From assembly GCA_036583965.1 (NCBI GenBank), contig JAZBQD010000021.1:19754771-19818770 (forward strand): a stretch of 64,000 nucleotides of DNA. Direction: 5' to 3'. A program made the translations under genes and the position numbers. The stretch's first letter is position 1; every line of letters begins with the position of its first letter. The notes below the pieces were generated by a model. The model saw only the letters and a program-made list of their open reading frames with translations, was not told where the DNA came from and did not search any database. The stretch comes from Prunella strophiata. Its lineage: Eukaryota; Chordata; Aves; Passeriformes; Prunellidae. Below, in pieces: positions 45,863-56,702 of this stretch.

Positions 45863-46608
45863 TTACAGGCTGGGGACAGTGTGGCTGGATAGTGCACAGG
45901 CAGAAAGGGACCTGGGGGTGCTGGTCCACAGCTGGGTGAATATGAGCCAGCAATGTGCCTTGGTGGCCAAGAAGGCCAATGGCATCCTGGGCTGCATTAG
46001 GAATTGTGTGGCCAGCAGGAGCAGGGAGGTCATTCTGCCCCTGTACTGTGGATGAGACCACATCTTGAGTGCTGTGTCCAGTTCTGGGCCCTCAGTTTAG
46101 AAAGGATCTGGAGATGCTTGAACATGTCCAGAGGAGGCAACAAGGCTGGTGAGGGGCTTGGAACACAAACCCTGTGAGGAGTGTTTGAGGGAGCTGGGGT
46201 TGTTTAGCCTGGAGAAGAGGAGGCTCAGAGGTGACCTTATTGCTCCCTACAACTCCTTGAAGGGAGGCTGTGGACAGGTGGGGTCAGTCTCTTCCACCAG
46301 GCAGCAGCTGACAGAGCCAGAGGACACAGCCTCAAGTTATGTCAGGGAAGGTGTGGGTTGGATATTAGGAAAAAAATTTCACTGAAAGAACAATAAAGAA
46401 CTGGAATGCTCTTCCCAGAGAGGTGGTGGAATCACCATCTCTGGATGTGTTTAAAAAAGGCTGGACATGGCACTTGGTGTTGTAGCCTAGATTCTGAGTT
46501 GAGGTGTTAGGACATGGATTGGACTTGATGATCTTAGAGGTCTCTTCCAACCTCATCATTCTGGGATTCTGTGATTTTGTGATTCTGTGATTCTGTTCTG
46601 TGATTCCC
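45863..46608 (+). mobile_element. CR1 LINE, longest copy, with ORF2 remnant
   Basis: This is about 745 bp of the 3' end in sense orientation: the last part of ORF2, the 3' untranslated part, and the octamer tail. The 3' part reads GGAATGCTCTTCCCAGAGAG, TCACCATCTCTGGATGTGTT, TTGGACTTGATGATCTTAGA and GGTCTCTTCCAACCTCATCA. It ends in ATTCTGTG-type repeats at about 46560-46608, the hallmark CR1 terminus. It belongs to the same subfamily as the short pieces at 2631 and 14976. Divergence and frame breaks mean it cannot move on its own, and the 5' part of the element is missing, as in most genomic copies. Confidence 0.95.
45870..46385 (+). pseudogene. CR1 ORF2 C-terminal remnant (broken)
   Basis: ORF2 of CR1 encodes an endonuclease and reverse transcriptase; only its C-terminal end after the polymerase core is left. 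One frame reads [20 protein letters not shown] followed by KKANGILGC and [13 protein letters not shown], all typical of this region. It then hits a stop at about 46053 after a small deletion. A second frame resumes with [20 protein letters not shown] (about 46185-46245) and decays before 46385. At least two frame breaks and missing segments make it non-functional. The neighbouring untranslated tail belongs to the same element. Confidence 0.9.
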
Positions 46609-46991
46609 TTCTGTCCCTTGTTCCACGTCAGGCCTGGCAGGAGGAGAGGGGCTGTCCCCTCTGTTGTGGGCAGGGAGCTGGGAGATGTTTTCCCTTGGAA
46701 AGGCTCCTGCCTGTGTGTGTACTGCACTAAAAGGTGTTTAATCCTAAAAACCTGCTTGTAACACTGCCATAATCCCATCCCTGGCTCATCCCAGTCCCTG
46801 CATCACATCCCTGCAGTGCTGGCTTGGCATGGGAGGCAGCTGAGCCCAGGTTGCACAGGTGAGTGCCTGTGGCACTGGGTCAGGGTGCTCTCAGGTGCTT
46901 TTTCTTCCTGTGCAGCCAAGAAAACCATCAGGGAGGATGGGATTGCAGAGCCCAGGGGAGAGCAGAGCTGTGCCTTCCAGCACATCCTTAA
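46609..46991. other. Unique non-coding DNA
   Basis: Interval between the long CR1 copy and duplicate copy B. Nothing recognised. Confidence 0.4.
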
Positions 46992-47312
46992 AATTGTAGG
47001 ATCATGGAATGGTTTGGGTTGGAAGGAAGCCTTAAAGATCATCTCATTCCTGCCCTGCCATGGGGACACCTTCCACTATCCCAGGCTGCTCTAACCTGGC
47101 CTGGAAAGCTTGCAGGGATGGGGCAGCCACAGCTTCTCTGGGCACCCTGTGCCAGTGTTTTACCACCCTCAGAACAAATCTCCACCTGCTTCAGATCCCA
47201 GTCCAGCTCTGGGATTATTTTTGCAGCATTGAATTTTCTCCCAGCTAAGACAAACTTATTTTGGGGCTTGGGGTTGCTTATATTCCTTGGGAATGAGCTG
47301 GCAGATGTCCAG
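46992..47312 (-). mobile_element. CR1 fragment plus flank, duplicate copy B
   Basis: CR1 3' end (GATCATGGAATGGTTTGGGT, AAGCCTTAAAGATCATCTCA, CAGGGATGGGGCAGCCACAG, CACCCTGTGCCAG) followed by about 110 bp shared with copy A (CAGATCCCAGTCCAGCTCTG to GAGCTGGCAGATGTCCAGAC). The same order of shared words, with substitutions and small indels, shows common descent about 2.79 kb apart. This copy keeps the outer terminus better than copy A. Confidence 0.87.
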
Positions 47313-47766
47313 ACACCCTGTGCAGGTGAAATACCTGCAGCAGGGCTTAGATCTTGTGTCCAAATCATTTCTATTGCTGCAGTGTGGATTTGTTGGGAGA
47401 GGATTGGAATTTCTGGTGTCATCTCCTGTGAGTGAGGAAAATTCATGGCATAATCACAGCTGCTGAGCATGAATTGTGTTATTCTACATGTTCTCTCTTT
47501 TTTTAATAAAACGTGGGTTGGGTGAATAATGTGAACAATTTGAGCATTTTCTGTAGGACTAAATCACAGGGATGTTTGTTTAACCTACAGCAACAGCCCC
47601 CAAATCTATGGGGTTTAATTTGAACACATATTTTACATAGGTGAGATGACAAGGTTATTAAAAATGAAGCCATTGTGGATGTAAAGCATAAAGAGACATC
47701 AGCAGTGAATTTTCCTTCCTCTCAGCAGAGCCCTGCACCCCTGGAGCCAAAAGCTGAGATCCCAGA
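47313..47766. other. Unique non-coding DNA
   Basis: AT-rich at 47480-47680 (TTTTTTTAATAAAACG and nearby). Nothing else recognised. Confidence 0.4.
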
Positions 47767-47932
47767 GTCATGGAATGGTTTGGGTGGGAAAGGATCTTTG
47801 AGATCATCCAGTTCCACTGTCCCAGGGTGCTCCAAGCCCTGTCCAGCCTGGCCTTGGGCACTGCCAGGGATCCAGGGGCGGCCACAGCTGCTCTGGGAAT
47901 CTGTGCCAGGGCCTCCCCACCTTTATCCTTAG
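47767..47932 (-). mobile_element. CR1 LINE, 3' end fragment of about 165 bp
   Basis: AGTCATGGAATGGTTTGGGT, GAGATCATCCAGTTCCACTG, CAAGCCCTGTCCAGCCTGGC, GATCCAGGGGCGGCCACAGC and TGTGCCAGGGCCTCCCCACC identify the copy. As in the 24029 and 11622 copies, the CATGGCAGGGACACC block is missing and CCACTGTCCCAGG follows directly. This shared deletion suggests one subfamily rather than three independent losses. Confidence 0.92.
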
Positions 47933-48956
47933 GCAAAAGAAACAAGGCCTGGGTGTATCAGTGACTTTGCCTTGGTGTTTTGGTTGCTTTGAGGGATGAG
48001 TCAGACTGAATTCCCTGCAAATATGGGGATTGTCCATGTGGGAATGGGCTTGGGCTGGGCCCCAGCAGCAGCTCCAGGCAGGAGCTGTTTGTAAGGTGGG
48101 AGAACACCAGCTCTGGAAGCATCTGGGACAAAGGACAGGGGGAGGTGGCATGCAGGAACAGAGTGGGGATTGATTTATGTTCACCTTTCATCAAACTCCT
48201 CAGAGCTGTGATTTTGAGCCGTGTCCATCATCCTGTAAATCAATCAAACCCCAGCAGCTTCCCCTCAGAGCAGGACCCAGCTGCAGCTGAGCAGGAGCAG
48301 GGCTGTGCTGCAGCTCCACACCTCGGGGAGGAAAACCAGGAATCACTCAGGAATCACTCAGCAAAGGGACAGGGGATGTGTCCCTGAGCCTGCTGGGGCT
48401 CCAGGGGCTGACCCTGGTCACTGCCACTCAGGTTTTATCCTTTCCCTGCCTTTCTCACCCCCCTCTGTCCTGTTCATTCTGAGGATAATGAGAATTATCA
48501 TTCTGGTATACAGAATATCAGTGCTCACGCTGCAGGAATGCTCTTGGAGAGTCTGGTGTGGGGTTTTGGGTTGTGATGATGCACTTGTGGTTCTTCCTGC
48601 CTTGGTGCTGATGGAGATTCCCAGCATCTTGGAAAACTGGCTCTGTGGTTAGAGACCTTTAAAGGAGTTTGAAATACATGGGATGAGGCAGTGAGGGCTG
48701 GGAGAGGGAGGTGCTGCTGGAGAGCCCCAGCCAGCAGCACTGAGGATGGGCTGGAGGACACAGGGAGTGTGCCAGGAGCACATCCAGGTGCACATCCCAA
48801 AATTCAGCTGCTTCTGGCCCTCAGAAGAAAATGGGAACAACAGGACTTGTCCCTTTCCAAGGTGTGTTATTTGTGCTTTCCAAAGAGGAAAGAGAAGTAA
48901 ATCGATTGCTGGATTTCAGTTTGACTGGGATAAAAGCAGAATGTGGCATCATCCTG
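47933..48956. other. Unique non-coding DNA
   Basis: Contains a 14-bp perfect duplication (CAGGAATCACTCAG, about 48338-48361). Nothing else recognised. Confidence 0.4.
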
Positions 48957-49003
48957 TTAATTAATAATTAATATTCTCCTTTAATTAATAATTAATATTC
49001 TCC
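48957..49003. repeat. AT-rich 24-bp direct repeat, two copies
   Basis: TTAATTAATAATTAATATTC followed by TCC occurs at 48957-48979 and again at 48981-49003. The two copies are identical over 23 bp. It is a local tandem duplication of a TAAT-rich sequence that may pair with itself because TTAATTAA is palindromic. Confidence 0.95.
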
Positions 49004-49238
49004 CTCCACCTTCTTTGGAGGCAGATGTTTGGTTTGAGGCATCTCTGTTGCGTGTGTGAGAGAAATCTTAGGAGCAGCCTGAGCATTCCTGCAAATCTGG
49101 GGGGATTCCTGATTGCTTCCCATCCCAACAGCAGAACCACTTGGAAAAATGCCCCGTGGCCCCCTGCCCTCTCTGAAGCACTGTGTGATGACATGTTCTG
49201 AGTCTCATCCCAAAATACCAAATAATCCTGCTTTATGG
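49004..49238. other. Possible eroded outer part of a CR1 copy
   Basis: The CR1 fragment that follows lacks its 3' terminus, which would lie here. I see only vague resemblance near 49180-49238, so the outer part is deleted or too diverged. Confidence 0.3.
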
Positions 49239-49455
49239 CAGTTGGAAGCCATTCCCTCCTGTCTGTCACTACCTGCCTGTGCAAAAGGTCACTTTCCCTC
49301 TATTTTCCAATTCCTCCTTAAGCACTGGAAGGGGCTCCAAGCTCTCCCTGGAGCTTTCCCTTCTCCATGCTGAGCATCTTTGTGCTCTCCTCTGGACCTG
49401 CTCCAACAGGTCCTTGTCCTCCTTGTGCTCAGGACCCCAGACCTGGACTCAGGGT
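49239..49455 (-). mobile_element. CR1 LINE, inner fragment without terminus
   Basis: GGAAGCCATTCCCTCCTGTC, TGTCACTACCTGCCTGTGCA, GCACTGGAAGGGGCTCCAAG, CTCTCCCTGGAGCTTTCCCT, CATCTTTGTGCTCTCCTCTG, GACCTGCTCCAACAGGTCCT and TGTGCTCAGGACCCCAGACC are consecutive blocks of the CR1 3' region on the minus strand. This is the part that lies inside the terminal 200 bp present in most other copies. Confidence 0.9.
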
Positions 49456-50308
49456 TAGGTTTTTGAGCTCATTTTTCCAACAAGACAGCATTTCCACAGC
49501 ACAGATCCAAACGTGGTCCCCACTGGGAAAAAACCTGTGGAAAATTTAAGGCACCTCCTGTTGGAATTGTCACTGAGCTGATGAGTCTGTGCCACCAAAC
49601 TGTGACAGTGTCAGTGGTGTGGCACCACAGCTGGTGGGGACAGCTCTGCCCCAGGGCTCCTCAGCTGCCCTGGCACTCATTCCAAAGCATCCTTGGAGCA
49701 GGAGGATGACTGGATCCTCCTTCCATTCCTGGAGCAAAATTCTGGAGATGAGAAACCAGCAGCTCCCACCCTGCTCTCCCAAACTCCCCTGCTTGTCCCT
49801 TTTGGGTTTTTTTTTTTTGTGTATAGCTCAAGAACTCTTTGGTACTCCTGGAATTTCTGAGAGCTCATGGAGCCCCCAAGCTCCTGGGTGTTACCAATTG
49901 GCCGTTTTTCCCGAGTTCTCCCAGGATTTTTGCCCTAAATCAGAGGAGGGGAATCCTGCTGACACGCGGCCGGGGCTGTCCCGGCAGCTTTGCGTGCGGA
50001 GCAGCTTGTCCGGCGGCCTTGGCTGCTGCCAGGGAATCCAGAGGCTTCCCTGGGGCCCTGGGATTAGCACAGCTCCCTCCTCCCCCGCCACGGCTGGCTT
50101 GGGAAGAGGAGGAGGGAAGAGAAATCCGTGAGGGGAAGGGGTTGTCCCACCCTGTGTCCCTAATCCTGGGTGGTGTTGGGGGCAGGATGTGCCGGAGCGC
50201 TGCATCCCAGCCAGTCCACGTAGCACCTCCAGACATCCCTGGAATGCTCATCCCTGCAAGCACTTGGACGAGGCTCTGAGTGAAGATATCCCTGCTTATT
50301 TCAGGGCC
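49456..50308. other. Unique DNA with a small CG-rich spot
   Basis: A CG-rich spot at about 49962-50020 (ACGCGGCCGGGGCTGTCCCG) is brief. The forward frame of 180 codons (49589-50131) overlaps another of 146 codons and is not recognised. No repeat family. Confidence 0.4.
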
Positions 50309-50347
50309 TGGAAGTTTCCTTTCCAACCCAAATTATTCCTGTGATCC
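50309..50347 (+). mobile_element. CR1 LINE, possible terminal piece
   Basis: GGAAGTTTCCTTTCCAACCC followed by AAATTATTCCTGTGAT resembles the last 35-40 bp of a sense-orientation CR1, including one degenerate tail octamer. The match is too short to be certain. Confidence 0.5.
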
Positions 50348-53185
50348 ACACCTGATGTGGATCCTGTGGTTTGTACCCGAAGCGCTGCTGGGAGGGAAAC
50401 TCGGAGCCTGAAATCCTGATGGATTTGAGGAGCACAGCTGGGCTGAGCAGTGCTCAGGGAGCCACTGATCCCGTAAAGCAGCTGGTGCTGGGCTCTGCCA
50501 GGGCTGGACTCACATCTGGACACCTGATCCAGGCTTTTCCTGCTCATCCCATCAGTCCGGCTGCGGGGTGGGAGCAGCGGGAAGTTCTCCCAGAGAACTG
50601 AGACAGCCCAAGCTTTGCTCTAGGAGGTAACACCTTGTCCTGAGACTAATGAGAAACATTTGTGGGAATGCTCAGGGAAAAGAGGTGTTTTTAACAAAAC
50701 TCCAGCTTGGTGCTACTGTTTCCGTGGCGTTTGTCAGGATCCCTTTAATTCCCAGAGCAGTTTGGTGATGGCACGAGCAGGGGACTGGAGCTACAGGAAA
50801 AGGGATTTTGCCCAAGGGAAAACTTGGATTTTCTCCTGGAGACAATGAAATGCAACAGAAAAATCTGTTCCCGAATTGCTGATATCTTTTGGGAAAAGGG
50901 ATCATTTAAAATAATTAATTAAATCTTCATTTGTCATCCAAGCACAGCCCTGACATCTGTCAGGGCTTTGATCAGCTCCCACACCTGACTCGCATGCAGC
51001 AGCTCCATTTCCAAACATCCACAGCTGTTTGCTGGAGCTTGGAAGCAGTGCCAAGAGATTGGAAGGTGCTGCCAGGAAAAACTCAAGTTGACAAATGGGA
51101 ATTACCCTTCCTGGGATGGCTGGGAGTGTTTTTAGGAAATCCAAATCTCTTGCTGGTCTCTGGCAAGTCGTTTGTAATCCAGGCAGAATCAGGCAGCCAC
51201 CTCCCATTTTAGTTTGTTTTATTTGAGTTTATTTGATTTTAGTGGAGCACTCTCAGCTCCGTGTTTTCCTTGAGCAGGTGAGTGGGAATTGTGTCCATAT
51301 CCTGACCTGGGAGCTGGAGCTGGAGCTGAGGGGAGGTGGGAAGGAGGAAATTGCTGTGTGTGGCAACACTTAATTCCTGTTCCTTCATTTATCCCACCCT
51401 CCCTAGCCTGAAATCCCTCTCTTCCCATCTCCCTGTGAGCGTGGCAGGTCCTTGGAAGTGCTCTGAGGTTTTGTTTGGAATGTCACCTTTCAGTGTCACC
51501 TCTGTGGCTCCTCATGGAGAGCAAAGCCCCTCGTGGTTCTCAGGGAAGCCCTGGGGGGCTGTGCTTGGCCCAGGGAATGTGGGGAGATGAGGAGATGGAT
51601 TTTCCATCCCCATCCTCAAATCAGTCACCCAGGCTGTGATTTCTTCCTTCTTTCCCTTTTGGCCCTCATTCCCTTGGGATAAGTTACCTGGCACTGGAAT
51701 ACCCCAGATCTCTGGAGCTGGGTCTGGAATGCTGATGTGCTCCTCCTGATAGTGCAATACCCTGATTTTTGTTATCTTTTTGTGCACACACATTGAAAAA
51801 AAAAAAAAAGGTCTTTTTGCACTCCATTTATCCCAAGAGCCAAGAAAGGGAAAAGTGCAAGGAAAAGAGCAGTCCAGGCAGTTGTCAGCCCTCCCCCCTG
51901 CCAGAAAGATTTGGAGATCTCTGCAGAGGAAAATGTTCTTTTAATCTGCCATCGATATCTGCAGAGCTCAGGACATGGAATTCTGATTCCAGGGTCCGGA
52001 TGGTGTTACTGAAATAACAGAAATGTGGGAAGAAATGTGGGAAGAGGGCTCCTAAACCTCCCACAGAGCCTCAGTGAGGGCTGGCTTTGCAGAGCAGCAG
52101 TAGCTGCAGGGAGGATGGAATTTGTCTCTGTGGCATTCTCTGCTCCTGGAGCTGGGGATGGAGAGGCCCAGGCAGCCAAGGACGAGCGTGCTCCTCTCTC
52201 TGTGAATTTTAAAGGATATGCTACTGGAAGTGTGGAAAACGGCTTTGACTGGAGCTGGAATTCTTCACAGAGCTGCTCAGGGCCCTGTCTGGAATTAGGA
52301 AACTCGTGGGTTTTTTCTTTTGTTGAAGAATTAACTCAAAGTCTGAGGGTTTTTCCCTTTCCTTCGGCCCTGTTGTAGCTGGAGTCTCCAATGCTTTCCC
52401 TGGTGATACTCCCTGACTTCTCCTGCCTCATTCCTGGTGCTCCAGGTCTCTGCCCCGGTTCTGTGCATGTTTCAGAACCATAAACATGATGGATCCCTGT
52501 TTTTTAGTGAGCTGTTGAATTATTTATGGATCTGCTGGGATGCGGGAGCTGCCAGCTACCGGCACGCAGCCAGGAGGGAACAGAGCCAAACTGGGAAAGG
52601 GAAAAGCCTTCCACACTCTGAGCTGAACTCGGGGAACGCTGGGGGTGGGATCCTCAGGTGAAGGTCCTCCAGAAGGTCTGGAGCATCCCCCAGGAGCAGC
52701 ATCCTGCTCTGAAGCTGTGGAAATGCCAGCGGTGGGAAGGGCTGGCCTCGCAGCGCGGCGGGATTCCACGCGCTGTGCAATAAGATGGATTTAGTTCCTG
52801 ACCTTTTAAAATCCCGGGAAAAGGCTCGCTGTCTGGGCTGAAGTGTTTTCCAGCTGTTCCCTGTCTGGGGGTGCCACAAGCCAAGGCTGAGGTTTCTGAG
52901 GAGGAGCTGAGACTTCCAATGTCAGGGTGACACGCGGGGAGCATGCCCGGGGCTCCAGGACAGCTGGGGTGTGGGATTTGGGATTTGGGATTTGGGGCTG
53001 GGCGAGGAGCAGGAGGGCTGGGAAAGCCACATGTGGATGTGGGAGGTCTGTGCTGAGGATTGGGCAGCATGGATGGGATCCAGGCTGGAGGAGCAGGAGG
53101 ATGAGGGATGTGGAGCACGTTCCTCTGCCAGGGCGCTGAGGGACACCCGACAGAGCAGCTGCTCCTCCTCATCCTCCCTCTCCCC
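50348..53185. other. Unique non-coding DNA
   Basis: Includes A14 at 51796-51809, a duplicated 14-bp word (GAAATGTGGGAAGA, about 52020-52047) and (GGGATTT)n at 52974-52996. There is mild CG enrichment at 52535-52780. No exon or mobile element recognised. Confidence 0.4.
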
Positions 53186-53403
53186 ACGGGATCAGCCCTT
53201 TGGGATCCCTCTCCCCATGGGATCAGCCCTTTGGGATCAGCTCTTTGGTATCCCTATCCCCACAGGATCAGCTCTTTGGGGTCAGCTCTTTGGGATCCCT
53301 GTCCCCACAGGATCAGTCCTTTGGGATCCCTGTCCCCACAGGATCAGTCCTTTGGGATCTACCCTTTGGGATTCCTGTCCCCACAGGCTCTGCCCTTTGG
53401 GAT
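53186..53403. repeat. Minisatellite of GGATCAGCCCTTTGGGATCC units
   Basis: About seven units alternate between CCCCACAGGATCAGTCCTTT plus GGGATCCCTGT and shorter ones that lack the CCCCACAGG part. Units begin at about 53186, 53216, 53236, 53262, 53282, 53307 and 53338. The length mixture (about 20-34 bp) suggests unequal exchange between sub-units. Forward frames of 162-165 codons cross it and repeat Ile-Ser-Pro/Leu-Gly motifs; they are by-products. Confidence 0.92.
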
Positions 53404-54615
53404 CACTCACAGCAGGAACACCACTCACTCTTGGTTGGTTTTCTTGGAGATCTCCTTGAAGACCTTTTGGGAGAGCAGCTTTGTTCACTCCCCAGTGGAG
53501 GTGGGAAGATATTTGGGAATGTGCTCCCAGACCTGTTCTAAGGGGTGGTGTCAAACAGGGGGTCAGAGGGTTGTAAACTCCTACCTGCCCCAGGCTTTGC
53601 AGTGAATCCATGACCATCCATCGAATTTTGGGGCTGGAGCAAACCTGGGTGAAGTAAAAACACACCAGGACAAACTTGGGGTGGAATCCACCTCAAAGAC
53701 ACGAAAGGTGGGCACTGGTGGGGTTGGCAGAGGTGATTTTCCAGCCAAACTTGGAGCCAGGAGCCAATGGATGCAGGGAATAGCCTTGGGAAGGAGTCTG
53801 GGAATGGGAGCTGTAGGTAGGGCTGCATTCCGGGTGCATTACAGGGAGAAAAGAGCATTTTTGAGCTGAGCTCAGCCCCTGCCAAGGGACACGGGGCCAG
53901 TTCCAGATGCCTGCCCTGAACCTCCAAACAGTCCCACATTGTTGGGCCCGTGAGTCACCCTTGTGTCAACAGCAGGACAAGCCAAGCATATTATTCCTTC
54001 GGAGGGAAACGGCTGGAGAAGACAATTCCTGCTTTTTTAATTCCCCTTTCACCTCCAGGTCTGGCATCCAGGAGCCAGCGGTGCCTTTGCTCAACTGTGG
54101 GGTTGTGTGAGGGAAAAGGAACCACACCAGACCTGGGCTGGGGACAAAGCTGCCTTCCTAAAATATCCTCTGATGTCACAGCTCCTGGGTGTGGATTTTT
54201 GGAAGAGGGAGAGAACAGACTGGGACTTCTGCTGGGAAAAAAAATAAACAGAGAAGAGAAATCTCCCATTGATTGGGTCTCCCGAGGAATTAGGCAGGAA
54301 TTTGCTTCACGTCCCTGCATATTTTTCTCCTTACCTCTCCTGAGGTTGAGGGAGGAATTTTAGGCTTCCCAAAAGCTCAGCCCTATTTTTTTGAGGAGCA
54401 CAAGGAAGAACCAGACTGAGGGTGGGAATCCCAATGGGCAGAGTCTTATTGGAAACTCTGGGCAGCTTTAAGGGCTGGGAGAACTTGCAAAATTAAAATT
54501 AATAAAAGCCAGTGCTGGTTGGAGGCTGGCAGTGGTAGCAGGGCAGGAAAACCTTGGACATGATCCACCTGGAAAACCTGGCTTGATCCACCCCTGCAGC
54601 AGCACTGAGGGCAGT
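53404..54615. other. Unique non-coding DNA
   Basis: Nothing recognised. The 54240-54260 area has a short A-rich run. Open frames up to 137 codons overlap on both strands. Confidence 0.4.
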
Positions 54616-54938
54616 AATCATGGAATGGTTTGGGTTGGAAGGGACCTTAAGGATCATCCAGTTCTGTCCATGAGCAGGGACACCTTCCACTATCCCAGGT
54701 TACTCCAGCCTGGCCTTGGACAATTCCAGGGATGGGGCAGCCACCTCTCTTCCCTCCCAGTGTCACATCTCACCCTGCCCTGTGGCACTGGGAAGCTATT
54801 CCCTGTCCCATGTTCTTGTCACCCCCTCCAGCTCTCTTGGAGAGAGGCACTGGAAGGGGCTCCAAGGTCTCCCTGAAGTCTCCAGGCTGGACAAGAGGTT
54901 CATCCCTGCTCTGTGCACACACCTCATCCTGCTCTAGT
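54616..54938 (-). mobile_element. CR1 LINE, 3' end fragment of about 320 bp
   Basis: AATCATGGAATGGTTTGGGT, GGGACCTTAAGGATCATCCA, GAGCAGGGACACCTTCCACT, CTGGCCTTGGACAATTCCAG, CAGGGATGGGGCAGCCACC, TGGGAAGCTATTCCCTGTCC, CTTGGAGAGAGGCACTGGAA, GGGGCTCCAAGGTCTCCCTG and CAGGCTGGACAAGAGG follow each other as in the CR1 3' region. The block between GCCACC and CCTTCCCTCCC is shortened. Confidence 0.93.
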
Positions 54939-56636
54939 GTTTGCCTGGGAGCAGTGAGTGTTTCTCTGCACTTCCAGTGAGGAACTCCAAGCTCCTTCCC
55001 CCACGGAATCACCTTGGAAAAATGCTCCCAACTCCAGCTTCCCCCCCAGTGTCCCTGCTGTGAGCAAGCACAGGGCTTGGCCTGTGGAACACAGGGAAAA
55101 ACCCTTCCCATGGGGCTGGAGCTGCCTGTGGGGGCTCAGGGATGTGCTGGGTTGGAGCTCCCTCCTGCTCCTTTGGGAGCAAAGTTCTCTGTGTGTTCAA
55201 GGGAGGGGTTCAGAGGACCCTGGGATGAGATGGGATCAGGATGGGCCATTCCAGGGTGTGGATGATGCCCTGCTGGGGGTTGGGAAGCAGATCTCATGTG
55301 ACACCTCCAGCATTCCAAACCTCATGGAGCACATCCCTGCCCTGGGAGTCTCCCAAGGATCTCCCTGGGAGCATCCATGGAGCAAATCCCACTGTTCCTG
55401 CTGGGAAGCATCAGGAGATGGTGCTGGGAGAGCTGACAGCTCCTTCCTCATCCAAGGGTGGCCCCACAAATCTGGGATGGTCACAGTGCCAGTTCCTTTA
55501 GACAGCATCCAAGGGAATGGGGAATGTCCTCCTGAGGGATTGAGCTCAGGGCTCCAGCACAAACAGGGAAGGAGACAGGGAGGGTGTTCCAGGGAAGCTG
55601 GAATGGCTCTGGGATTCAGGCTGGTGGCGTCTGGATGGCAGGGAGTCCATGCCAAGGGCGGGCGGGGAGGGTAAAGCCTTGGTGGCATTAGGAAATTCCA
55701 CTAAAAATTCATATTTTCTCCTGACCTTTCGGTTTCTGGAAATGCAGACACAATAAACAAATGTGGAAGGGAGGAGCTGGTGCTGGAATATGGGGCTGGA
55801 GCAGAGTGGAAAGTGGAAAGCAAACAAGGAAGCAATTAAGGGCACAATGAAGGGAATTAAGCACCGTGCACTTCATTCTGGAGTTATTTATACTCCGAGG
55901 CAGAACTAAAAATAAACATAGGATTTCCACAAGGAAAACAAGCTCAGTTCCCTCCTTTAAACAACTTCATGGAGCTGTGATGGTTATAGATGGAGAAATT
56001 CCTTGGATCTCCTTCTCCATGTCCTGGTTTTTGCCTGCAGCAGGGATTTTACAGCTGGGACTCTGGGATTGCAGAGCTCTGGGAAGGCTCTGCTGAGGCT
56101 TCCTGCAGCATTCCAGAGCAGGGCAATCACTGCTTTCCAAGTGGAAGCTCCACTCTGGAGCTTCTGGGTACCACCAGGCTCTAAAGATTAAAGAATCATC
56201 CTTGTGATCTTCGGCTTGGGGGCAGGACAGTGGTGGGACTGACCCAAACCTCCTGGAGGAGGTTCCAGGGTGGCAAAGAGCAGCTCCCAGTGGGGTTTGG
56301 ATCCCCTGGGTTGGTGGAGGGAATCTGGGAAGAGCAGGGTTTTCTCTGGGATACCTGCAGGTGTGGGGTCTGAGCCACCTCAGGGATCTCCTCCAGGGCT
56401 TCCATGCTCATTGTGGGTTTGCTGAATTAGGATTTTTGGGGAGGAAAGTGGGATTTGGAGGTTGTGAATACCCACAAAAATTTGGGCTTTTGCAGTGCAC
56501 AGAGATGTGTGAGGAGATCCAGGTGGATTTAGCTCCTTAGTGGAATTATCCTGGGTGGGATAACATTGATCCTTCCACTGTGAGTCCTTCTCGTGGGTGC
56601 TGCTGGCATGAGGCAGGATCCCTGGGAGCAGGCAGG
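54939..56636. other. Unique non-coding DNA
   Basis: A forward frame of 238 codons (54958-55674) overlaps minus frames of 150 codons and has no recognisable domain. The section at 55840-55930 is AT-richer. No repeats seen. Confidence 0.4.
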
Positions 56637-56702
56637 AATCCTGGAATGCTCTGGGTTGGAAGGGACCTTCAGAGGTCCCTTTGATGAGCAGGGACACCTT
56701 CC
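56637..56702 (-). mobile_element. CR1 LINE, terminal piece
   Basis: AATCCTGGAATGCTCTGGGT, TGGAAGGGACCTTCAGAGGT and GATGAGCAGGGACACCTTCC give the outer 65 bp, interrupted by a small rearrangement after AGAGG. Confidence 0.82.
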
